Source of the DNA: Flavobacteriaceae bacterium
Lineage (GTDB): Bacteria; Bacteroidota; Bacteroidia; Flavobacteriales; Flavobacteriaceae
Assembly (NCBI GenBank): GCA_012959395.1
Contig: DUDG01000018.1
Coordinates: 1 to 64,000, forward strand
DNA length: 64,000 bases
Reading direction: 5' to 3'
Part shown: piece by piece, positions 1-7,780 of the stretch
Numbering within the stretch: position 1 is the stretch's first letter
Layout: each line of letters begins with the position of its first letter
The notes under the pieces: model-generated
What the model was told of the DNA's origin: nothing
Seen by the model: only the letters and a program-made list of their open reading frames with translations
Database searches by the model: none
Translations under genes and position numbers: made by a program

Positions 1-153
1 AATCTACACTTCTTTAGTAATGTTTAAATCAGCCTTAAATAGTAGAAATTGAATAGGCTAACTCTCTTCGGGTTTTAGCATTCGTAAATTCTCTAGGGGT
101 TGGTATGTCCTAGAATCTAACAAAAGCATAAATAATATAATAACTAGAGATAA

Positions 154-295
154 TTAGATGACGGACCTATTATTTTGTATTACGATGGTCTCACAAAACT
201 AGCAACGTCAAGTACAGGGGGTTCATATATATTCAGGAAATGATTTAGTAATAGGAGATACTACACCTGAAAATCCTTTAGGAATAAATATATGA
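154..295 (+). pseudogene. Decayed fragment resembling a phage-tail or surface-protein C-terminus
   Basis: Bases 154-243 read in one frame as a coding-like peptide containing LYYDGLTKLATSSTGG, and bases 221-295 read in a second frame as VHIYSGNDLVIGDTTPENP before a stop. The YYDG-x-K-L-x-TTSTG pattern is typical of repeated modules in phage tail-fibre and some bacterial surface proteins (recalled family knowledge). The two halves seem to be one former reading frame broken by a frameshift around 220-230. There is no start codon and no partner gene, so I call it a remnant with low certainty. Bases 1-153 hold nothing I can recognise. Confidence 0.3.
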
Positions 296-319
296 TATTA
301 AAAATAAGTAACCCACGAG

Positions 320-421
320 ATGCTATAATTAGCAGTTACAAACAACCAGTACTATACAACCACACAGTCATCTATAAAGGGTGTAGTTTAATAACGTTTA
401 GATAAGTCTTATATTTAAATT
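320..421 (+). repeat. Dispersed upstream repeat, copy 1 (with promoter block)
   Basis: The stretch with GCAGTTACAAACAACC, then ACACAGTCATCTATAAA, then TTAGATAAGTCTTATATTT directly before the start codon at 422 recurs in this window. Its left part is repeated at 4390-4458. Its CAGTCATCTATAAA core recurs inverted upstream of the gene starting at 6715. The GTTTAGATAA..TCTTATATTTA block recurs upstream of the gene at 987. The block just before the start codon is probably a promoter region shared by several small-protein genes. A short open frame (292-405) overlaps it but is not preserved in the second copy. Confidence 0.6.
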
Positions 422-904
422 ATGAAAAAAGTTATAAAAAGAACTTTAGTAAAAACTGTAGTATGGCGGTTAATTGGTAGCATGGACACTTTTGTAGTTT
501 CATACATTGTTACAGGCACTTTTGAAACTGCATTAAAGATTGGTGGCATCGGTTTATTTACAAAAATGATTATGTACTTTATCCATGAGTTGATTTGGAG
601 CAAACGAAAAAAGAAAGGGCTTACAGTTAAACGAAGCTTCTTCAAAACTTTAACATGGCGGATGATTGGAAGTTTAGATACATTCATTATTTCATTATTC
701 ATTGTGGAAGCTGTTGTAACCGCAGCTACAATTGGTGGAATTGGTTTCTTTACAAAATCAACTTTATACTTTTTACATGAACGAGCTTGGAGTAAAATCA
801 AATGGCTTAAAACTAGTCCACCACTATTAAAGGAACATGAAATAGAATTAATAGATGATTTTAAAATAGATATTAAGTCTATAATCACTAAAAATAAAGA
901 ATAG
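422..904 (+). CDS. DUF2061-type membrane protein, internally duplicated
   Basis: The 160-residue protein consists of two tandem copies of the same roughly 58-residue unit (about residues 5-60 and 69-126). Each contains a W-R-x-I-G-S-x-D-T-F motif, a hydrophobic stretch, an I-G-G-I-G-x-F-T-K motif and an H-E-x-x-W-S-K end. This pattern matches DUF2061 small membrane proteins, which usually carry one or two such units; no molecular function is known to me. Four short membrane segments are expected. The last 35 residues are charged. The ATG at 422 follows the shared promoter block and fits the first motif, so I accept it. It stands alone between repeat blocks. Confidence 0.8.
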   Translation: MKKVIKRTLVKTVVWRLIGSMDTFVVSYIVTGTFETALKIGGIGLFTKMIMYFIHELIWSKRKKKGLTVKRSFFKTLTWRMIGSLDTFIISLFIVEAVVTAATIGGIGFFTKSTLYFLHERAWSKIKWLKTSPPLLKEHEIELIDDFKIDIKSIITKNKE

Positions 905-986
905 GCATATCTTCTTCCTTTAATTCAGCAACTTCTAATCCTATATAAAGGGAGAATAAAGTTTAGATAATTCTTATATTTAGGTT
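901..986 (+). repeat. Dispersed repeat block and promoter upstream of the TonB-C-like gene
   Basis: Bases 904-931 are the inverted form of the block that ends GATATGCCTATGGTTTAG elsewhere (4929-4960, 5966-5997, 6768-6809). They are followed by TATAAAGGG and the TTAGATAATTCTTATATTTAG block just before the start codon at 987. The same order, inverted block followed by promoter block followed by MKKLILLLL, is found on the other strand at 6716-6810. This shows that gene 5' ends have been copied as modules. Confidence 0.6.
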
Positions 987-1592
987 ATGAAAAAACTAAT
1001 TCTACTATTATTACTTATTCCACTTGTTTCTTTTGGGCAAAAAAACACAGAAAGTGAATTGATAATGAAAATCTATGCTGTTCAACAACAGGTGATGGCA
1101 CAAGGAAATATTACTGAAGATGAGGAACAGGCAATGTTAAGTTTGTGCAGCATTATGTCACATGATGACGGATTAGCAAATTATAATCCTGATAATAGAA
1201 TGATATTAAAAGATGTAGAAATCGCGCCTGTCTATAATGGTTGTGAGGAACTTTCTGAAGAAGAAATAAAGAAATGTTTTAATAATAAAGTATCGACATT
1301 TATAAAGCGGGAGTTTAACCTGAGTGTATCTAAAGATTTAAATCTTTCAGAACCAAAGCGGGTAGAAGCTTTTTTTATAATCAACGAAAACGGAAATCTG
1401 ACTGGTATGAAAGTCAGAAATTCAGAGCTAACCATTCAAGCAGAGATCTTGAGAGTGCTTAGAAAAATGCCTGTGATGAAACCTGCTATTCACAATGGGA
1501 AAAGTGTTCCTGTATTATGTTCAATTATAGTAAAATATGGAAATGAAATAGAAATTGATGTTGTTTACATTCCTGAAAGACCAAATGATTAA
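987..1592 (+). CDS. Secreted protein with TonB C-terminal-like domain
   Basis: A 201-residue protein with an N-terminal signal peptide (MKKLILLLLLIPLVSFGQ, cleavage after FGQ). The C-terminal half (about residues 75-190) has the Bacteroidota pattern P-V-Y-x-G-C-E, then K-K-C-F, then an F-x-I-N-E-N-G-N-L strand and a R-V-L-R-K-M-P-x-M-K-P-A block. These are features of the TonB C-terminal fold found in flavobacterial energy-transducer-like proteins. There is no membrane anchor after the signal peptide, so it is probably a periplasmic protein of that fold and not a classical TonB. The role is unknown. It shares its signal peptide and promoter with the gene at 6008-6715. Confidence 0.7.
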   Translation: MKKLILLLLLIPLVSFGQKNTESELIMKIYAVQQQVMAQGNITEDEEQAMLSLCSIMSHDDGLANYNPDNRMILKDVEIAPVYNGCEELSEEEIKKCFNNKVSTFIKREFNLSVSKDLNLSEPKRVEAFFIINENGNLTGMKVRNSELTIQAEILRVLRKMPVMKPAIHNGKSVPVLCSIIVKYGNEIEIDVVYIPERPND

Positions 1593-1618
1593 AGAATTCC
1601 TTGAAAAAGGTTCTTAGT

Positions 1619-1669
1619 ATGAAAAAACTAATTCTACTATTACTGTTTATTTCATTTTTTTTTTCTTAG
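1619..1669 (+). pseudogene. Truncated copy of the MKKLILLLL signal-peptide gene start
   Basis: Starting at ATG 1619 the sequence encodes MKKLILLLLFISFFFS and then a TAG. The first nine residues are identical at protein level to the starts at 987 and 6715, but the frame ends inside the signal peptide, where it meets the 3' end of the opposite-strand gene. It looks like the 5' remnant of a third paralogue, cut off at the junction with the DUF5916 gene. Confidence 0.5.
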
Positions 1670-4114
1670 TTTATTATAATCTATAAGGTAGTTTACCCTT
1701 AAAGAAAATTGATGTTCAACAGGTATTTCAAATAATTCTTTTAAACTTTCGTAGTAGTTTATGCCTGATTTATTATCTCTATTAAAAATTTGATTTTTAT
1801 ATTGAACTGTTAAAGTGCTTCCTGGTGAGAACCACCATTCATAATTTAATTCTAAATTCCAGAGATTAAAATTGGTATTGGGATCATAGTCAAGTAAATC
1901 ATAATCAATAATTGATCTTTTACCATTCTCAAGTAAGTTATATAGAATTTCATCAAATTTAGCTGAACTCCAAAAATTTCGAAATTTTAGAGATAAAAAT
2001 TTTGAGGGATTTATGTTGTACTCAAAATCTATATTGTTTTCTATTGATTTAATTTTTCTTTTTCCAAAATAAATGTTTTTATTTTTCTTTTTTAAAAATC
2101 CAACATCATCAAAAACATTCTCATTCTGAGTAGAAATATTTAATGTGATTTGGTTAGAAATTCTATATTTTGCTGAAAGCATTATAGAATTTGAATGTTT
2201 ATTTTCATCAAATTGTTTATTGTTAAACTCATTATTTTCATATTCAAATCCGTATGAAAAAATGTTATTTGTATTTGTTTTTAAGCCAAATTTTATTTCA
2301 AAATTTCCTGGATCTATAACAAATCTATCCCTAACTCTTGGCTCAAAAAAATCTTTTTCACTTCCCGCATATTCAAAATCAAGCTCTAACTTAGTTAAAT
2401 TCTGAAGGGTAAAATTATTTCCAAATCTAAATCCACCGCCAGTTCTATAAAATTCATTAAATCTATATCTCTCATTTATAAATAAGTAGCTATTGTATGA
2501 TCTAAAAAAACGATTCTCTTTCAATATTTGATAATTTAACGTAACATTAAATCTTTGTACATTATTAAACCTTGATAACCCTAATTCATTTTGATTGTAA
2601 TATCTATCCATACCACCCCACATTAAACTGTATTTGAATTTTCCTTTCAGCTCTCTGAAACTTAAAGTAGCTCTAAATCCTTTCTTTTCTGACAGTCTAG
2701 GAGCATAACTTTGAAAAATATTTGAATTAAAGTTATATTTTCTCCTTTTATCATAAATATCAAATATTATTGCAGAGCTATTTGCATTAGGACCTGAAGA
2801 TCTGTTAACATTAGTATTTAAAAAACTTATAGAGGAAAAGTCGTTCAAAAATTGTTGACTTAAAGAAATTACATTATAGTTTGTTAATGGGCTGATTTCA
2901 ACTTTTCTAGTAGAATTATCATTAGTGTTTTTAATGTAAGCAAAAGCTTTAGCAGTTACAGCATTTAAAAAGCCAATACTTAACTTACCATCTGTCGTTC
3001 CAGTTACTTTCAATGAGTTAATTAAGTCCGGTTTTTCATCATAACTTAAAATTTCTTCATCATCATTCAGATAATCATTTTCATTAAAATTAATTTCTTG
3101 ACCAATCCTTCTACTGTAAAAAAAAGGTCCACCAGATCTTGATCCTCTTCCATCAGCTTTTTTAAATAAATCTGCTCCTTCTGTAAAAAAAGCTCTTTTT
3201 TCAGAAAATTGTTGCTCAAATGGGGATAAATTCAATTCTCTATCATCAAATGAAACTTGTCCAAAATCAGGAATTAAAGTGAAGTCTAATGTAAAGCTAT
3301 TAGATAGTCCATATTTTAAGTCTAAGCCAGCTGAATATGATGAGCTTGGCTTTAAACTTTTTTGAATGTTTACTGCAGATTGTAAATAAGGATAAAAGAA
3401 TAATCTTACCGGTGGATTAATATTTTGAATATTTTTGACCAACCCCATTGACTCTTCGTATGATTCATTTTTTAAATCTACAGGATTCCACATATACTCC
3501 TCGTTTAATTCGCCTGAAAGATCTCTTCCGAAATTAATTCCCCAATCCTGTATTTGTTTTTTTGGAAAACGTATAGCACTGTATGGAATTATCATTTCTG
3601 CAGTCCAACCATCATCATTAATGTGATATTTACCATCAAAGACAGTGTCATAATTTGTGCTGCTGTTATCCCATTGCCCGTCAACGTATAGGTCGGATAA
3701 TGCTCCAGAAGTTGTCACCAAAAACGTGAAGTGACTTTGTTTATCATCGTTAGTATCTATAGAAACCCAAAATCCTTCAGCATCAAATCCAGTAATTACA
3801 TCTCTTTTACTAAATTGCTTCCTAATTTCTTTTGGATTTGGATGTTTAAAATCAGCAGCCAAATAAACAGCTTTATCATCATATCCAAAGTATACAAAAG
3901 ATTCATAACCTTTAGGTATCTTCTTTCCAAATCTAGTAGTAGGCTTGAATATTTCAAAATTACTAGCAGGTTTAATTTTCTGCCATTCTTTTTCGTTTAA
4001 TTTTCCATCAATTAAGGGAGGTGTACTAAATCTATATGCTTCAATGTTTTTTCTCTCTTGAGAATAAGAATGAAATAAAATTAGAGCAATGAAGATAGTT
4101 ACAACTTTTTTCAT
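1652..4114 (-). CDS. DUF5916 outer-membrane-type protein with CBM9-like domain
   Basis: An 820-residue protein with an N-terminal signal peptide ending in SYSQ. Residues about 30-210 form a CBM9/DOMON-like beta-sandwich (P-P-L-I-D-G-K-L-N-E-K-E-W near the start, then F-W-V-S-I-D-T-N and D-D-G-W-T-A-E-M-x-I-P). The rest (about 220-820) is rich in alternating aromatic and polar strands, as in the DUF5916 C-terminal beta-barrel. Family members are common in Bacteroidota and often lie near hydrolases or proteases, but their function is not established. It is transcribed alone, convergent with the remnant at 1619. The size is normal for the family. Confidence 0.8.
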   Translation of the reverse strand: MKKVVTIFIALILFHSYSQERKNIEAYRFSTPPLIDGKLNEKEWQKIKPASNFEIFKPTTRFGKKIPKGYESFVYFGYDDKAVYLAADFKHPNPKEIRKQFSKRDVITGFDAEGFWVSIDTNDDKQSHFTFLVTTSGALSDLYVDGQWDNSSTNYDTVFDGKYHINDDGWTAEMIIPYSAIRFPKKQIQDWGINFGRDLSGELNEEYMWNPVDLKNESYEESMGLVKNIQNINPPVRLFFYPYLQSAVNIQKSLKPSSSYSAGLDLKYGLSNSFTLDFTLIPDFGQVSFDDRELNLSPFEQQFSEKRAFFTEGADLFKKADGRGSRSGGPFFYSRRIGQEINFNENDYLNDDEEILSYDEKPDLINSLKVTGTTDGKLSIGFLNAVTAKAFAYIKNTNDNSTRKVEISPLTNYNVISLSQQFLNDFSSISFLNTNVNRSSGPNANSSAIIFDIYDKRRKYNFNSNIFQSYAPRLSEKKGFRATLSFRELKGKFKYSLMWGGMDRYYNQNELGLSRFNNVQRFNVTLNYQILKENRFFRSYNSYLFINERYRFNEFYRTGGGFRFGNNFTLQNLTKLELDFEYAGSEKDFFEPRVRDRFVIDPGNFEIKFGLKTNTNNIFSYGFEYENNEFNNKQFDENKHSNSIMLSAKYRISNQITLNISTQNENVFDDVGFLKKKNKNIYFGKRKIKSIENNIDFEYNINPSKFLSLKFRNFWSSAKFDEILYNLLENGKRSIIDYDLLDYDPNTNFNLWNLELNYEWWFSPGSTLTVQYKNQIFNRDNKSGINYYESLKELFEIPVEHQFSLRVNYLIDYNKLRKKK

Positions 4115-4670
4115 TAAGAATCTTTTGAAAGGAGTCCTTTAATCTTAAAGTTATATTTAGACTGACCAGAAATAGTAGAATGGTGTAATTGACCAAAAGA
4201 ATATTGAAATAAAAAAAATAAAAGAATATTCTTCATTACTATGATTTATTCCTTGTAAAGTAATTGCTTTTGCGTCTTCTTGAGTATCCCTTAAAAGAAA
4301 ATATATTGGCAATGCCACTAAGAAAAAAACTGAAAAATGATTTTTGTGTCTTTTTCATAAACCAAATATAATGATTCTAAAAATACCCAATCCAAGACAA
4401 GCTATAATAAGCAGCTACAAACAACCCAGTACTATACAAACACACAGTCATCTATAATTCGTAGCATCAATGTCCAGTATTATACAAAAATGTCGTATTA
4501 ATGTATGGTAAAGTAGTATTGAGATTTAAGTAATTTATCATTAAATTCGCAGCGAGATTTTATTTGGGTTGTCCTCAAAGAAATCAACTATCCAAAAGTA
4601 AAGTTGGACACTTGGTTGGACACATTAATATTTTTAAGATATTTTTAAACCCTAATTTAACTCTGTTAAC
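4115..4670. other. Gene-free stretch upstream of tRNA-Arg
   Basis: I found no convincing gene in this 556-base stretch. It contains one copy of the dispersed repeat (4371-4458). At 4603-4630 it has a doubled motif TTGGACACTTGG/TTGGACACATT, and downstream of the tRNA there is a second doubled TGTACACTTTAT motif (4786-4808). Doubled motifs on either side of a tRNA could mark old integration events, but no integrase is present. Confidence 0.4.
4371..4458 (+). repeat. Dispersed upstream repeat, copy 2
   Basis: This block matches 292-380 closely: AGCTACAAACAACC, AGTACTATACAA and ACACAGTCATCTATAA are shared in the same order. There is a one-base insertion (CCC against CC) that breaks the open frame seen in copy 1. 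This makes a non-coding origin more likely than a protein fragment. No start codon of a real gene follows it here. Confidence 0.6.
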
Positions 4671-4744
4671 GGCCTCGTAGCATAACTGAATAGTGCATCT
4701 GATTACGGCTCAGAAGGTTGCAGGTTTGAATCCTGCCGAGGTCA
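4671..4744 (+). tRNA. tRNA-Arg (anticodon ACG)
   Basis: A full cloverleaf can be folded by eye: acceptor GGCCTCG pairs with CGAGGTC (one G-T), D stem GCAT/GTGC, anticodon stem TCTGA/TCAGA with loop TTACGGC (anticodon ACG), and T stem GCAGG/CCTGC with loop TTTGAAT. The discriminator base is A and CCA is not encoded. A terminator follows directly. The surroundings are full of repeats and fragments, as often seen beside tRNA genes used as integration sites. Confidence 0.93.
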
Positions 4745-4745
4745 C

Positions 4746-4778
4746 AAAGGGAATAGCAGAAATGTTGTTCCCTTTTTT
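4746..4778 (+). terminator. Intrinsic terminator of the tRNA gene
   Basis: AAAGGGAA at 4746-4753 pairs with TTCCCTTT at 4768-4775, leaving a 14-base loop, and is followed by a T run. Its position directly after the tRNA fits termination of that transcript. Confidence 0.75.
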
Positions 4779-4839
4779 ATTTATTGTACACTTTATTGTA
4801 CACTTTATAGTGCTTTATTTACCCTTTTTAATTGAATTT

Positions 4840-4958
4840 AACCACTACTATTCCATTCATTAAAATATGATTATCATACATACTGGACGATTACAGCTTG
4901 TTTAACCTACTTATGTGAAGTTGCTGAATTAAAAGAAGAAGATATGCCTATGGTTTAG
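4840..4958 (+). pseudogene. Coding-like C-terminal fragment ending in EEDMPMV
   Basis: From about 4842 to the TAG at 4956-4958 one frame is open and protein-like, containing YHTYWTITACLTYLCEVAEL and ending KEEDMPMV. The end recurs at 5966-5995 (LKEEDMPMV) and 6768-6809 (FAELTESDMPMV), and inverted and altered at 904-931. No family is recognisable and no start codon is convincing, so I read it as the 3' end of a lost gene that was copied several times. It runs up to the stop codon of the opposite-strand thioredoxin gene. Confidence 0.4.
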
Positions 4959-4960
4959 TT
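4929..4960 (+). repeat. 32-bp direct repeat, left copy
   Basis: These 32 bases, which include GATATGCCTATGGTTTAG, are identical to 5966-5997 and lie in the same orientation. The two copies exactly bracket the thioredoxin lipoprotein gene at 4959-5945. The right-hand end overlaps the stop codon of that gene. Confidence 0.85.
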
Positions 4961-5945
4961 ATAATGAATTAACAAATAATTTTAATTCTTTGATATCAAT
5001 ATTTTTTTTAATGATAATTCCATCTGGATTAATTAAGAAATTTTGAGGAACTGCTTTAACACCATATCTATCAGAAATTTCATCCCAACCCTTAACATTT
5101 GATATATTTATCCAAGTTAGGTTGTTTTTTGATATAGAATTTTCCCAGCTTTTTCGATTAACATCTACTGAAACACCTAAAATTTCAAAATTATCTTTAT
5201 TTGCATTTCTATAAATTTCTAGCATTGAAGGAAATTTCTGTATACAAGGAGCACACCAAGAAGCCCAAAAATCAAGCAAGACATACTTCCTTTTAAAGTC
5301 ATTTAGAGATATTAATTCTCCATCTTTTGTTTTTGATGAAAAATTAGGAGCTATACTCCCTTTTTTTATGTTAGTAATTTTATCGTATAATTTATTCAAA
5401 TAATCAAAGTAAATAGACTGCTTAGAATAATTAGAAAATCGATTTATAATTATATCCATAGTATCTTTAGGAATATCAAATATTTGAAATTGGTAATATG
5501 CGGTAAATACGGAAACAATTTTATTTGGATTATTTAGCATTATTTCCATCCCTGTTTTTTTTTCAAAAAAATCATCTTGAGAATATTTCCTAAAAAAAAC
5601 ATCTTCTTCAGAAAAAGATTCAACTTCAAATGATGAAAGTGAACTTAAATCGCCTTTTATTTCAGTATCACTAGTATCGCTAAAAAAGGGGATTTTTAGT
5701 GTATCGTTAATAGCAAGAGTATACAAATAAGATGGTGCTTTATTTAATGTAAAATTAAAATTACCTGACATTGAAAAAAAGGAATCTATTACAATAGGTT
5801 CATTAGACTCCAAATCTAATTTTAGCAATTTAAGTGTGCTTTTTTTAAGACCTTTAATATTTCCAAAAACTTTAACCGTATTGTTATTATTTTCACAAGA
5901 ATTAAAACAGAATGAAAGGAATATTATAAGTAGAATTTGTTTCAT
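4959..5945 (-). CDS. TlpA-family thioredoxin lipoprotein (DUF4369 + redoxin)
   Basis: The 328-residue protein starts with a lipoprotein signal (lipobox F-N-S-C, lipidated Cys17). Residues about 25-120 look like the DUF4369 beta-domain that precedes many Bacteroidota TlpA proteins. Residues about 197-328 are a redoxin fold with the active site W-C-A-P-C (Cys231 and Cys234) and a cis-proline at A-V-P. Such proteins are periplasmic disulfide reductases anchored in a membrane; the partner is not identifiable. The gene is alone, between two identical 32-bp direct repeats, as if inserted as a cassette. Confidence 0.85.
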   Translation of the reverse strand: MKQILLIIFLSFCFNSCENNNNTVKVFGNIKGLKKSTLKLLKLDLESNEPIVIDSFFSMSGNFNFTLNKAPSYLYTLAINDTLKIPFFSDTSDTEIKGDLSSLSSFEVESFSEEDVFFRKYSQDDFFEKKTGMEIMLNNPNKIVSVFTAYYQFQIFDIPKDTMDIIINRFSNYSKQSIYFDYLNKLYDKITNIKKGSIAPNFSSKTKDGELISLNDFKRKYVLLDFWASWCAPCIQKFPSMLEIYRNANKDNFEILGVSVDVNRKSWENSISKNNLTWINISNVKGWDEISDRYGVKAVPQNFLINPDGIIIKKNIDIKELKLFVNSL

Positions 5946-5965
5946 ACATACAATTTACAATAATT

Positions 5966-5997
5966 TTAAAAGAAGAAGATATGCCTATGGTTTAGTT
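5966..5997 (+). repeat. 32-bp direct repeat, right copy
   Basis: This is identical to 4929-4960 and lies just upstream of the thioredoxin lipoprotein start and just downstream of the DUF2807 gene stop. In one frame it ends with LKEEDMPMV and a stop, like the left copy. Confidence 0.85.
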
Positions 5998-6007
5998 GTT
6001 TTTTTAA

Positions 6008-6715
6008 TTATGAGCTAATGTTTCTAACCGAACCAGATCCTGATATTTTAGTAGAAACTTTAACCAAAGGGTTTTGAACATACCTTACTTTTCCAGAGCC
6101 TGAAATATTGACATCTATATTTTCAGAACAATCTACATCTATACTGCCAGAACCACTTATTTTTAAATCACCATTAACTGCTTTAAAATATTTTAATTTA
6201 TTTATTCCAGAACCAGAGCATTCCGCTATTAATTTATATGCAGATCCTTTAAGCGAAATTTTACCACTACCCGAATTAATTATTTTTATAGTATTTGCTG
6301 TAAGAACTAAATTCAATTCACCAGAACCAGAAACCACAGCCTTAAGATTTGAAGTCTCAAAATTAGTACTGTTATAAAGTTTTCCAGATCCACTAACTAT
6401 TGCTTCTTTAAGTAATTTTTGTGGAATTTGAACATTAACATTATTGTATAAAAATCTTTTTCTTCCAATAACTCCATTAGTTGTTCTTCGAATAATTAAC
6501 GTACTCCCTTTTATTTCAGTTATAATATCGTCAATAATTTTTTCATCAGCTTCAATTAGAATTTTTCCTTCTAATGAATTCGTCATTTGAACGTCAAAAG
6601 AGCCAGATACAACCACTCCATCATAATATTCAATAGATCTTTCTTGAGTTACTATATTTCTTTGCCCAAAAGAAACAAATGGAATAAAGAGTAATAGTAG
6701 AATTAGTTTTTTCAT
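6008..6715 (-). CDS. Secreted DUF2807 (GIN-domain, adhesin-head-like) protein
   Basis: A 235-residue protein with the same signal peptide as the gene at 987 (MKKLILLLLFIPFVSFGQ). The mature part is a repetitive beta-solenoid with many S-G-S-G turns (for example residues 165-230), as in DUF2807, the putative auto-transporter-adhesin head GIN domain. Family members are exported and of unknown function. The promoter region is a copy of that at 901-986. The start at 6715 is fixed by the signal peptide. Confidence 0.85.
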   Translation of the reverse strand: MKKLILLLLFIPFVSFGQRNIVTQERSIEYYDGVVVSGSFDVQMTNSLEGKILIEADEKIIDDIITEIKGSTLIIRRTTNGVIGRKRFLYNNVNVQIPQKLLKEAIVSGSGKLYNSTNFETSNLKAVVSGSGELNLVLTANTIKIINSGSGKISLKGSAYKLIAECSGSGINKLKYFKAVNGDLKISGSGSIDVDCSENIDVNISGSGKVRYVQNPLVKVSTKISGSGSVRNISS

Positions 6716-6810
6716 AATTAATATTTTACCTAAATATAAGAATTATTCCCCTTTTATAGATGACTGTGTGTTTGCTGAATTAACTGAATCTGATATGCCT
6801 ATGGTTTAGT
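6716..6810 (-). repeat. Promoter block plus DMPMV block, inverted copy
   Basis: Read on the minus strand this contains the inverted GATATGCCTATGGTTTAG block (6790-6809), then ACACAGTCATCTATAAAAGG, then AATTCTTATATTTAGG just before the ATG at 6715. This is the same order as at 901-986. The plus strand reads FAELTESDMPMV then stop. It is the most complete case of the two repeat types joined together. Confidence 0.65.
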
Positions 6811-6862
6811 CAGTAGGCTAAAACAAAGCAATTAATTTTATACGGTGTTACCATACGTTTTT

Positions 6863-7057
6863 TTATTCCACTCTGTTTAGTAAATCAATTAATCGTTTTA
6901 CTTGTAAATCACCAAATCCATAGATGTTTTCTCTCTTATTAAACTCTCTAAATACAGTTCCAAATTCTTCAGGAGATGAAGTTTCTATTACTAACCCTAC
7001 AGATAGTAATTGGAAGAGTAAATTCCAGGAAGTATTTTCAATAAGTGTAGATTCTTT
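6863..7057 (-). pseudogene. Unidentified coding-like fragment (C-terminal part)
   Basis: A 64-codon open frame without a start codon reads as a plausible protein end, containing ETSSPEEFGTVFREFNKREN followed by IYGFGDLQVKRLIDLLNRVE and a stop. The overlapping plus-strand frame 6924-7142 (72 residues) is also open and could be the real one; I prefer the minus strand because of its helix-like charge pattern. No family is recognised. With the neighbouring repeats this looks like part of the same decayed zone. Confidence 0.3.
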
Positions 7058-7150
7058 TTATGGAAATTTAAAAGACTATGCCAACGACATCAATACTGTT
7101 TTGCCTAATGAAAGTTTACAATTGCAAAATATATTTAAATAAAGTTCTAT

Positions 7151-7690
7151 TTACATTAAACCAAGTTGTTTATAAAAGTCCAAGTAATCCATAAAATCCT
7201 GTTCCTGTGCTATTTTTCCATCTTTCATTATCACAAGAGTAACTCCAGATACATCAACTTTATTGCCAGTAGCTGGAACTCCAAAAAATTCACCATCATG
7301 AGTTCCTTTAAAATTCCAATGTTTTACAATTTTATCTCCTTGACCAAAGGCATCAATAATTGTGAATTCTGCATCTGAAAATCCAATTAAATAATTATTG
7401 TAATATGCTTTAAAACCTTCAATTCCAACTATGTTTTCAGGTTCAACTATTGCAGTAATATTTTCATCAAAACTAGTCTCATTAATTAGATCAATTTGTC
7501 TATCGTTAATTACTTTATCCCAAACAGATTTATACATTTTTAGGTTCTCCTCTAATTGTATTTGAGATTTTTCAACCTCTATTTCAATTATTTGAGGTTC
7601 AGGGTTTAAAAATGCTGTTGCTTTTTTAACAGCAGTGTTGTTACAAGATGTAAGTAAGCATAATGTAAAAAAGTATAATAATTTTTTCAT
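7151..7690 (-). CDS. Lipoprotein with SnoaL/NTF2-like domain
   Basis: A 179-residue protein with a lipoprotein signal (L-T-S-C, Cys16). Residues about 50-175 fit a SnoaL-type cone fold: V-W-D-K-V-I-N-D-R, then I-V-G-I-E-G-F-K-A-Y-Y, F-S-D-A-E-F-T-I-I-D, W-N-F-K-G-T-H-D-G-E-F-F-G-V-P-A-T-G, and I-A-Q-E-Q-D-F-M-D. These blocks match the COG5485-type ester cyclase-like group. These small barrels bind hydrophobic ligands; a specific reaction cannot be assigned. It is transcribed in the same direction as the DUF1080 gene upstream, about 90 bases away. Confidence 0.75.
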   Translation of the reverse strand: MKKLLYFFTLCLLTSCNNTAVKKATAFLNPEPQIIEIEVEKSQIQLEENLKMYKSVWDKVINDRQIDLINETSFDENITAIVEPENIVGIEGFKAYYNNYLIGFSDAEFTIIDAFGQGDKIVKHWNFKGTHDGEFFGVPATGNKVDVSGVTLVIMKDGKIAQEQDFMDYLDFYKQLGLM

Positions 7691-7780
7691 GATATTTTTA
7701 TTTAGATATACTAAAATAGGAAAAATAATAATTCTATTGCCTTAATCCATTAACATCATATCTTGAAGCAAATTTCCTTA

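Noticed and set aside
292-405. 37-codon open frame (MILKISNPRDAII...)
   Set aside because: A second copy of the same DNA at 4371-4457 carries a base insertion that changes the frame, so the DNA and not the peptide is what is conserved. Treated as a non-coding repeat.
4603-4810. Doubled GGACAC and TGTACAC motifs around tRNA-Arg as attachment sites
   Set aside because: No integrase or element boundary is seen, and the motifs do not repeat tRNA sequence. Mentioned as context only.
6924-7142. 72-residue plus-strand open frame starting at ATG 6924
   Set aside because: It has no recognisable domain or upstream signals, and the opposite strand in the same place reads more like a protein end. I list only the minus-strand fragment, with low confidence.
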